A stretch of DNA of 11,451 bases from Candidatus Altarchaeota archaeon (GTDB lineage: Archaea > Altiarchaeota > Altiarchaeia > IMC4 > SCGC-AAA252-I15). Position 1 is the first letter of the stretch; every line of letters begins with the position of its first letter. This document shows positions 6,298 through 11,451 of this stretch, piece by piece. The DNA lies in contig JAHIYG010000272.1 in assembly GCA_018815265.1 (NCBI GenBank), positions 1-11,451 of the forward strand. Reading direction: 5' to 3'. Below the pieces are notes generated by a model. The model did no database searches. It saw only the letters and a program-made list of their open reading frames with translations, and was not told where the DNA came from. Position numbers and translations under genes: made by a program.

Positions 6298-7527
6298 ATG
6301 AACTCTAAGATAAGCGGTTTTTACAAATTGAATGTCGGAGAAAGACTTAAAAAAATCACACAAGAGGCAAATCTGAATATGGAAGAGGCAGCATCCCTTG
6401 CAGGTGTCGGCTTGGGTTCTGACTTGGCTGACAAGATGGTGGAAAACGTCATAGGCACATTTGAACTACCTGTCGGGGTGGCTGTCAACTTTCAAATAAA
6501 CGGCATAGACTACCTGATACCTATGGTGACTGAGGAACCCTCGGTTATTGCTGCAGCATCCAATGCAGCGAAAATGATTCGCGAAGGAGGCGGTTTCAAG
6601 GCTCAAAGCACGCAGCCCGTGATGATAGGTCAGATACAGCTGATAGAATGCGGGCAAGACAGCATGGAAAAAATACGCTCAAAAAAGCAGGAGTACCTTG
6701 ACTTTCTCAAATCCGTTGACCCGACGCTTGTGAAATTCGGGGGTGGCCCAGTCGATATTACTGTCAGGGAAGTGTCTGATATGGTTGTCGTCCATCTGCA
6801 CGTAAACGTTGCTGATGCGATGGGGGCGAATGCGGTGAACACGATGTGTGAGGCAATTGCTCCGAAACTTGAGGAGGTAACTACTGGCAGGGCAATCCTT
6901 AAGATACTCACAAACTATGCAGTGGAGAGGACAGCGACTGCCAGGGTAGTAGTACCCAAGTCTGCAGTTGGCGGGGGGGAAGTTGTCGATAGAATCATTT
7001 GGGCGTGCAAGCTGGCTAATGAGGATGTATACCGTGCAGTCACTCACAACAAGGGCATAATGAACGGCGTAACCTCTGTCGTATTGGCGACTGGAAATGA
7101 CACACGGGCAGTCGAGGCTGGATGCCACTCATTTGCAGTGAAAAACGGACGATACACTTCGCTTTCCAAATGGGCAAAAAACCCAAACGGCGATTTGGAG
7201 GGTGAACTCACCATACCTGTGGCTGTGGGGTTGGTTGGGGGCGCGACAAAAACACATCCTGTTGCTAAGACATGCGTTAAAATACTCGGAGTAAAAACGT
7301 CAAGGGAGCTTGGTGAGATACTAGCATGCGTTGGCTTGGCACAGAATCTGGCAGCTATTAGGGCGCTGGCTGATGAGGGCATACAAACGGGGCATATGAG
7401 GTTGCACGCCAAAAACATAGCAGTCCTCGCGGGTGCTACAGGGGAAAAGATAGATGAGGTCGCGGAGAAAATGGTGGCATCAGGGAAAGTATCAGTTGAC
7501 GAGGCTAAAAAGATGTTTGGGCAGTAG
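6298..7527 (+). CDS. Class II (bacterial-type) HMG-CoA reductase
   Basis: Reduces HMG-CoA to mevalonate, the committed step to isoprenoid ether lipids; soluble, with no membrane segment. The 409-residue protein is class II, the Pseudomonas mevalonii type, shown by ISGFYKLNVGERL at the N-terminus and the ENVIGTFELP block (49-58). Catalytic residues are in place: glutamate of TEEPS (Glu80), lysine of HNKGIMNG (Lys252), aspartate of GNDTR (Asp268) and histidine of RLHAKNIA (His370). Cofactor and substrate blocks DAMGANAVNTM (173-183), GGATKTHP (314-321) and GLAQNLAAIRAL (346-357) are also there. Most archaea use class I; class II is known in Archaeoglobus and Thermoplasma and is usually explained by transfer from bacteria. 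A Shine-Dalgarno site supports the start. Class II enzymes in bacteria can run in the degradative direction, but in an archaeon synthesis is the natural reading. Confidence 0.95.
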   Translation: MNSKISGFYKLNVGERLKKITQEANLNMEEAASLAGVGLGSDLADKMVENVIGTFELPVGVAVNFQINGIDYLIPMVTEEPSVIAAASNAAKMIREGGGFKAQSTQPVMIGQIQLIECGQDSMEKIRSKKQEYLDFLKSVDPTLVKFGGGPVDITVREVSDMVVVHLHVNVADAMGANAVNTMCEAIAPKLEEVTTGRAILKILTNYAVERTATARVVVPKSAVGGGEVVDRIIWACKLANEDVYRAVTHNKGIMNGVTSVVLATGNDTRAVEAGCHSFAVKNGRYTSLSKWAKNPNGDLEGELTIPVAVGLVGGATKTHPVAKTCVKILGVKTSRELGEILACVGLAQNLAAIRALADEGIQTGHMRLHAKNIAVLAGATGEKIDEVAEKMVASGKVSVDEAKKMFGQ

Positions 7528-7535
7528 CTTATATA
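7528..7535 (+). promoter_or_regulatory. Box A of the RNase P RNA gene
   Basis: CTTATATA, a perfect archaeal box A, begins at the base after the HMG-CoA reductase stop codon. Its centre is 26 bp before G7558, the first base of the P1 stem. The intervening T run (7547-7553) may also terminate the upstream transcript. Confidence 0.75.
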
Positions 7536-7557
7536 CCTGTCATTCCTTTTTTTCTTT

Positions 7558-7950
7558 GGCTGTTGGATTGAGTTGTCGGAGCCTTAAGGTTTATTGGTGT
7601 ATCGAGGCGTTAAGCCGAAGACCCTAGAAACGCTATGCGTTTCTGGGCGCAGCGACGTTAAGTCGCTTGCGTACGCCGTTTGATGAACCTTTGTAAAAGG
7701 TTCTGAGGAAGTTCTGTCCACCAGATTAAGTGAAGAAAGCCTGTGAGGGTTTTGGATTAGGTTACAGAGACGAGACGGCCAGAGATTATGCAGTGAACCT
7801 TCGGGGGAGTTCTTTCTGGTTCTGTGTGAAACGAACCTGTCTACGCGCCTGGTGCAAGCAGTATATAACCTGCGCAAAGAAGAATGCTCAAAAGGCAAGT
7901 GCGCCCGCATGCGGGCTAAAAGCCTACAAAAGACGGACTAACCAACAGCC
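7558..7950 (+). ncRNA. rnpB: RNase P RNA (archaeal, with long P3 region)
   Basis: Catalytic RNA that removes 5' leaders from pre-tRNAs. The ends form a perfect 9-bp P1 helix: GGCTGTTGG (7558-7566) with CCAACAGCC (7942-7950). Conserved regions follow in family order. CR-I GAGGAAGTTC with TCCACC is at 7705-7722, and CR-II/III ACAGAGACGAGACGGCC at 7764-7780. A GAAACGAACC...GGTGCAAG segment at about 7826-7857 recalls AAACTCC...GGAGCAAG of bacterial RNase P. CR-V AGAAGAATG is at 7878-7886 and GGACTAA stands just before P1, like GGCUUAU. CR-I GAG/GUUC can pair with CR-V GAAU/CUC to form P4. At about 393 bases it is within the archaeal range, but P1-to-CR-I is about 139 bases, much longer than usual, with several hairpins. 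Ends are inferred from P1 and the promoter. Confidence 0.9.
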
Positions 7951-8022
7951 AAAAATTATTCCGCATTCTATCACTGTTTCGCCATCTTTTTATATAGTTG
8001 TTTTTACATTATGTACTCTACT
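7951..8022 (+). promoter_or_regulatory. Gap between rnpB and lysC with box A TTTATATA
   Basis: A TTTATATA core at 7989-7996, inside a T-rich run, predicts transcription starting near 8019. That is 3-4 bases before ATG 8023, so it supports a nearly leaderless start there rather than at ATG 8011. The T run at 7987-7991 is also the first T-rich stop signal downstream of rnpB. Confidence 0.62.
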
Positions 8023-9411
8023 ATGGTCGTGGTTATGAAGTTCGGCGGCTCGTCAGTCGCCGATGGGGAGAGAATCCTTAATGTTGCGAAACTTGTTAGT
8101 GCTCAGAAGGGTAAAAAAGTAGTTGTGGTATCCGCTATGTCGGGGGTCACAGACAGCCTGATAAAGATAGCTAAATCAGTTGTTGACCTGCCTAACTCCG
8201 TGGTTGAGCGTGAAGTCGACCTTTTCTGCAGGGAATTAGCTATGAGGCAGAGGAAGACCATAATGACTGCAGTCACGAACAAAAGTGCGAGAGGCAAGAT
8301 ACTGAGTCAGTCACTTGAGTTGATTGATAAGCTCAGGGTTGCTTTGCTGGGTGTCGGATACCTTGAGGATTTGAGTCCGAAAAGCCTAGACTACATCCAG
8401 TCTTTTGGCGAGCGCTTAAACATTCTTGTGATGTCCGGCGCCCTCAACTCAATAGGCGTTAAGTCAACGCCGTTCACAGGCTCTGACGCCGGTTTGATAA
8501 CTGACTCATGCTTTGGAAGGGCAAGACCCATCCATCAGAAGTCAAAGAAGAGAGTCAACGAAGTTTTATCGCCTGTCTTAAAGGATGTTGTTCCCGTTGT
8601 TGCGGGATTCATAGGGGCTGATGAGAAGGGTAGCATCACCACATTGGGTAGGGGCGGTTCAGACTACACTGCATCGCTTTTTGGAAGATACCTTGAGGCT
8701 GATGAAGTCCAGATTTGGACTGACGTCGACGGAATATTGTCCACTGATCCAAGGCTTGTCCCAGAAGCCAAGCTGATATCTGAGATCTCCTATGCTGAAG
8801 CCATGGATTTGGCATACTTCGGAGCCAAAGTCATACACTCAAAGATGATTGAGCCTGCAATGGTCATGAACATACCTGTCAGGGTCTTGAACACTTTCAA
8901 ACCAACATGCAAAGGGACATTAATTGTCAGGAAGCAGAAGAAGGTAGACCATGTCATCAAGGCTGTGGCCGTCGCAAAGGATGTCGTAATAATGAACTTG
9001 GAGGGTGTTGGGATGATGGAGACACCCAATATTGCAGGTCAGCTTTTTTCAGCATTGGGGGAGGCCAACATAAACATCCTCATGATAAGCGGCTCAAGCG
9101 AGAGCAACCTGAGTTTTGTAGTTTCCGAATCAGACCTGTCAAAGTCCATGCAGCACCTTGAGGAGAAGTTCAGTAAAGACATACTCAAGAGCGTTTCGGT
9201 CATACGAGACATCTCTATCATCACAATAGTCGGTGCTGGCATGCATGGTACAAAGGGGATTGCAGCTAAAGTTTTCACAACTGTTGCAGAGGCTGAGGTT
9301 AACATAATAATGATAGCTCAGGGTTCAAGCGAATTAAACATCTCATTTGTTGTGGAGTCCAAGGACATAGCTGCTGTCGTAGCTGCCATACACGACAAAT
9401 TCATAAAGTAG
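8023..9411 (+). CDS. lysC: Aspartate kinase with two ACT domains
   Basis: Phosphorylates aspartate to 4-phosphoaspartate, the entry to lysine, threonine and methionine synthesis. From ATG 8023 it has 462 residues, normal for monofunctional enzymes. The amino-acid kinase domain shows MKFGGSSV (5-12), VVVSAMSGVTD (34-44), SFGERL (127-132), GRGGSDYTA (209-217), WTDVDGI (232-238), TDPR (241-244) and an AEAMDLAYFGAKVIH segment (258-272). Two ACT domains follow (about 318-385 and 397-460), each with an IMI/LMISGSSESN-type ligand loop; they usually bind lysine or threonine for feedback inhibition. There is no homoserine dehydrogenase fusion. ATG 8011 and ATG 8035 are alternative starts; 8023 fits the promoter spacing and the family N-terminus. 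It is first in a likely operon with the COG1395 regulator 3 bp downstream. Confidence 0.95.
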   Translation: MVVVMKFGGSSVADGERILNVAKLVSAQKGKKVVVVSAMSGVTDSLIKIAKSVVDLPNSVVEREVDLFCRELAMRQRKTIMTAVTNKSARGKILSQSLELIDKLRVALLGVGYLEDLSPKSLDYIQSFGERLNILVMSGALNSIGVKSTPFTGSDAGLITDSCFGRARPIHQKSKKRVNEVLSPVLKDVVPVVAGFIGADEKGSITTLGRGGSDYTASLFGRYLEADEVQIWTDVDGILSTDPRLVPEAKLISEISYAEAMDLAYFGAKVIHSKMIEPAMVMNIPVRVLNTFKPTCKGTLIVRKQKKVDHVIKAVAVAKDVVIMNLEGVGMMETPNIAGQLFSALGEANINILMISGSSESNLSFVVSESDLSKSMQHLEEKFSKDILKSVSVIRDISIITIVGAGMHGTKGIAAKVFTTVAEAEVNIIMIAQGSSELNISFVVESKDIAAVVAAIHDKFIK

Positions 9412-9414
9412 ACC

Positions 9415-10317
9415 ATGTATAAGCAGGCTTTGGTTGGGGCTCTCGCCAGCATGCTGTTGGAGGGAGGGTATCGGACAGTCGAATGCAGGGGCTCCAGAAG
9501 CAGCTTTGACCTGATAGCCAGAAAAGACGACCGTATATTTCTTGTAAAGGTGCTTTCAAACATCGAGGCATTAAGCCGTGAACGTGCGCAGGAGCTGAAG
9601 AACATATCATCGCTTCTTGGCGGATATCCTGTGGTAGTCTCTGAAAATATGAAGAACCACATGCTTTCAGACGGTGTGGTATATGACCGCTATGACGTTT
9701 CGGTAATGAACCCCTCTACATTCAGCCTTTTGATTAATGAAGGCAGCCCACAGGCATATTCAAAAAGAGGTAGCTACTGTGTTGAAATAGACAAAGACCT
9801 GCTCTCACGGGCCAGAAAGAAGCTTGGGTATACTCAGGATGATTTGGCGCATGAGATGGGGGTGTCGAAGCAGTCTATATATCGCTATGAAAATTCTGGA
9901 AGTGTCAGCATTGAAGTGTTTGAGAAGATGGTCGAAGTACTTGGAGAAAATCTTCTGAGGACTGACTTTAGACTATCGCAGATGCCAGCTGAACAACAGA
10001 CAATCGGACTGCATCTGACGCCATTGAAGAAACTTGTCGATGAGAGGTTTAGAAATATGGGGTTCAAGACCACAATAACAAACGCCCCATTCGACATGGT
10101 CGCTGCCAAGGGGGATAGGATTTTTTCGGTAGTATCAAATGATTGGAGGCGTCTTTCAGAAAAACTGTCTGTTTTGGAGGAGATGTCCTCGGTGCTGGAT
10201 GGCTACACTGTATGTATAAGCGAACGAAGAGTGAAAAGCTCGGTTTCAGTCCTTAACCCAGACGAACTCTCTGAAATACGTTCTGCAAGGGAGTTTTTTA
10301 AGCGCCTGTCAAAATAG
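9415..10317 (+). CDS. COG1395-type archaeal HTH transcriptional regulator with duplicated flanking domain
   Basis: A 300-residue putative DNA-binding regulator of a family found in archaea. A Cro/C1-type helix-turn-helix lies at about residues 127-180 (LLSRARKKLGYTQDDLAHEMG, a region with SKQSIYRYEN as recognition helix). It is flanked by two copies of one domain. Copy A (about 8-107) has GGYRT, FDLIARKDDRIFLVKV, ISSLLGGYPVVVSE and VSVMNP. Copy B (about 204-288) has MGFKTT, FDMVAAKGDRIFSVV, MSSVLDGYTVCISE and VSVLNP. The D...VK pattern in copy A resembles a restriction-endonuclease-like fold, with the lysine lost in copy B, so nuclease activity is unlikely. It starts 3 bp after the aspartate kinase stop with no clear Shine-Dalgarno site and is followed 8 bp later by the small heat-shock gene. 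Its targets are unknown; autoregulation of this operon is a reasonable guess. Confidence 0.85.
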   Translation: MYKQALVGALASMLLEGGYRTVECRGSRSSFDLIARKDDRIFLVKVLSNIEALSRERAQELKNISSLLGGYPVVVSENMKNHMLSDGVVYDRYDVSVMNPSTFSLLINEGSPQAYSKRGSYCVEIDKDLLSRARKKLGYTQDDLAHEMGVSKQSIYRYENSGSVSIEVFEKMVEVLGENLLRTDFRLSQMPAEQQTIGLHLTPLKKLVDERFRNMGFKTTITNAPFDMVAAKGDRIFSVVSNDWRRLSEKLSVLEEMSSVLDGYTVCISERRVKSSVSVLNPDELSEIRSAREFFKRLSK

Positions 10318-10325
10318 TTTATTCT

Positions 10326-10793
10326 ATGGATGTGTCTCAACGAAATAGGGATGACTTGCATTCGAAGATAAGAGGCCTTATGGAGGAGGCTAAAAAAACT
10401 GGTAGGTCACATAAGGACAGTCATCGAATATACGGTTTCACTATGTCTTTTGTGAAGGACGCAGGCCCTGTGTTGGAGGAGTTTGGCAATTCCCCACCTA
10501 CGCCGACTAATGTTTGTACTGAGCCATCGACTGAGGTTGTTGAGGAAAAAGATACTGTCACCGTCTACTTTGAAGTGCCGGGGGTCAAGAAAGACGACAT
10601 AGACTTGAGAGTCGGATTTGAGGAGTTGACATTGAGGATAGACTCTGGGATAAAAAGATACCGCAAAGAAGTCAAGCTATCCTCCAAGGTTGATGTCAAA
10701 TCAACCATGGCAAAATTCAAAGATAACGTTTTGGAGGTAGTGCTGAGGAGAGTAGATGATTCATCAGCTGGGCAGAAGGTGGAAATAATATAG
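10326..10793 (+). CDS. Hsp20/alpha-crystallin family small heat-shock protein
   Basis: ATP-independent holdase chaperone, expected to form oligomers in the cytoplasm. The 155-residue protein has a charged N-terminal arm (1-65) and an alpha-crystallin domain (about 66-142). The domain shows STEVVEEKDTVTVYFEVPGV (68-87), KKDDIDLRV (88-96), LTLRI (101-105), a short loop and YRKEVKLSSKVD (112-123), then AKFKDNVLEVVLRR (129-142), the family signature ending in the NGVLE-like turn. The C-terminus carries VEII rather than a clear IxI oligomer anchor; VEI may do that job. The shortened beta5-beta6 loop is like archaeal GvpH-type relatives, but no gas-vesicle gene is near. The 8-bp gap after the regulator gene suggests cotranscription with it and aspartate kinase. 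Confidence 0.9.
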   Translation: MDVSQRNRDDLHSKIRGLMEEAKKTGRSHKDSHRIYGFTMSFVKDAGPVLEEFGNSPPTPTNVCTEPSTEVVEEKDTVTVYFEVPGVKKDDIDLRVGFEELTLRIDSGIKRYRKEVKLSSKVDVKSTMAKFKDNVLEVVLRRVDDSSAGQKVEII

Positions 10794-10841
10794 GCCCCAT
10801 AATCTAGGTCGCATTTTAGAACATAAAAAATACAAACTCTC

Positions 10842-10866
10842 AAAAACAGTTTATAACCTGTTTTTT
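10842..10866. promoter_or_regulatory. Inverted repeat after hsp20: terminator or operator
   Basis: AAAAACAG (10842-10849) and CTGTTTTT (10858-10865) are exact inverted copies around TTTATAAC. Followed by six T, this could stop transcription of the lysC-regulator-hsp20 operon. The spacer is also box A-like, so it could instead be an operator framing a promoter. Two further T-rich runs (TATTTTAGG, CCTTTTTAG) follow within 25 bp and favour a terminator region. Confidence 0.5.
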
Positions 10867-10890
10867 AGGTATTTTAGGCCTTTTTAGATA

Positions 10891-10899
10891 CTTTAAATA
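10891..10899 (+). promoter_or_regulatory. Candidate box A before the GNAT gene
   Basis: CTTTAAATA predicts a start near 10922, leaving a leader of about 95 bases to ATG 11019. A second A/T element, ATATTATAT (about 10916-10924), is an alternative and would start transcription near 10945. The leader holds a 13-codon ATG frame (10924-10965) and no good Shine-Dalgarno site directly before 11019. Confidence 0.42.
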
Positions 10900-11018
10900 T
10901 TGGTTGGCTCATATGGATATTATATGTCCTCCGCTTTGGTGGTTGGTCAGGTGAGAAAAGGATAACTCCTACATATGCAATAACATAAGTGCATTAGCTT
11001 TTCCTGGTGTGATTTTTC

Positions 11019-11451
11019 ATGGATTCAAATGATTCTATTGGGTGTCGATATGCTGTTCGTCCGGCTGGACTCACAGACATGAATGAGATATCATCAATTG
11101 TCTGGTCTTCCCCAACGTTTGGAAAAGACATGGCTCAGGAAATACTAAATGAGATAGGTCATTACATACGGGAACCAGAGGGGGATGAGTTCCAAACATT
11201 TGTTTCGGTCTGCGAGGGCAGGGTAGCTGGTTTTGTCTGTTTTGGCCTGGATTTGGGAGAGAGAACATACAGTATTTATTGGGTATGTGTTTCTTCGGAT
11301 TTTCAAGGCAGGAAGATAGGAACAAAACTCATCCAATATGCTGAGGATTACATATGCCGCGCAGGAGGTAGGATAATATTCATTGAAACCGGAGCAAGCC
11401 AAAGCTTCGAGCGAGCACGCAACATGTATTCACGACTTGCATATCAGATGC
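11019..11451 (+). CDS. GNAT-family N-acetyltransferase, N-terminal part (runs off the window)
   Basis: An open frame from ATG 11019 to the window end gives 144 residues with the GNAT layout. There is an N-terminal YAVRPAGLTDMNEI strand and helix (11-24), a central strand VSVCEGRVAGFVCFG (62-76), then motif A IYWVCVSSDFQGRKIGTKLI (86-105). The QGRKIG part of motif A forms the acetyl-CoA pyrophosphate loop. A later strand (IIFIETG) and FERARNMYSRLAY (130-142) match the motif B end, where a tyrosine or arginine-asparagine helix packs on the cofactor. Such enzymes move an acetyl group from acetyl-CoA to amines, amino acids, proteins or antibiotics; the acceptor here is unknown. Little seems to be missing at the C-terminus. 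No gene is seen between hsp20 and this start. Confidence 0.82.
   Translation, partial: MDSNDSIGCRYAVRPAGLTDMNEISSIVWSSPTFGKDMAQEILNEIGHYIREPEGDEFQTFVSVCEGRVAGFVCFGLDLGERTYSIYWVCVSSDFQGRKIGTKLIQYAEDYICRAGGRIIFIETGASQSFERARNMYSRLAYQM

Noticed and set aside
7584..7910. 108-codon minus-strand frame opposite the RNase P RNA
   Set aside because: Antisense to a structured RNA gene, Arg/Ser-rich shadow with no recognisable domain or promoter.
7558..7950. SRP (7S) RNA as identity of the structured RNA
   Set aside because: The helix 8 GGAAG/GCAGC loop signature is missing, while RNase P conserved regions I, II/III and V occur in order.
7730..8038. 102-codon plus-strand frame across the RNase P RNA
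   Set aside because: It covers RNase P RNA conserved regions and runs into the lysC start; composition is not protein-like.
1..11451. CRISPR array, insertion sequence, tRNA gene or defence system
   Set aside because: No regularly spaced repeats, transposase-like frame, terminal repeats, cloverleaf or recognisable defence protein was seen on either strand.

Overview
The window is a stretch of archaeal chromosome, most likely from a euryarchaeal or deep-branching uncultured lineage. I cannot place it more precisely from sequence alone. The archaeal assignment rests on several independent signs. There is the C-terminal part of an archaeosine-type tRNA-guanine transglycosylase, a COG1395-type archaeal HTH regulator, an archaeal-style RNase P RNA, and TTTATATA-like box A promoters placed about 26 bp ahead of RNA starts or leaderless start codons. 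Genes are closely packed, and there is no insertion sequence, CRISPR array or tRNA gene.

Layout from left to right: (1) the 3' part of tgtA (tRNA archaeosine synthesis, broken by the window edge) followed by a WaaP/Kdo-kinase-like protein. (2) A two-gene polyamine unit, homospermidine synthase followed 2 bp later by a fold-III ornithine decarboxylase. Together they should turn ornithine into putrescine and putrescine into homospermidine; both look like proteins better known from bacteria. (3) On the minus strand, a possible 27-codon mini-gene, a PurM/SelD-like ATPase-fold protein, and a membrane-anchored eight-cysteine YkgJ-type protein. The last two overlap by 8 bp and the second has a strong internal Shine-Dalgarno site. 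(4) Divergent from these, a small protein with a histone-H1-like lysine-rich tail, an eight-cysteine cluster and an acidic tail. (5) A class II (bacterial-type) HMG-CoA reductase for mevalonate and membrane lipid synthesis. (6) The RNase P RNA gene, with its own perfect box A directly after the HMG-CoA reductase stop codon and an unusually long P3 region. (7) An apparent operon of aspartate kinase, a COG1395 regulator and a small heat-shock protein. (8) A regulatory gap with an inverted repeat and a box A, then the start of a GNAT acetyltransferase cut by the window end.

The most noteworthy points are the homospermidine module in an archaeon, the expanded 5' domain of the RNase P RNA, the coupled YkgJ/PurM-like pair next to a divergent cysteine-cluster protein with a histone-like tail, and the mini-ORF at 4412-4495. 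I found no defence or mobile system. The parts that look least described are the minus-strand pair and its divergent neighbour.
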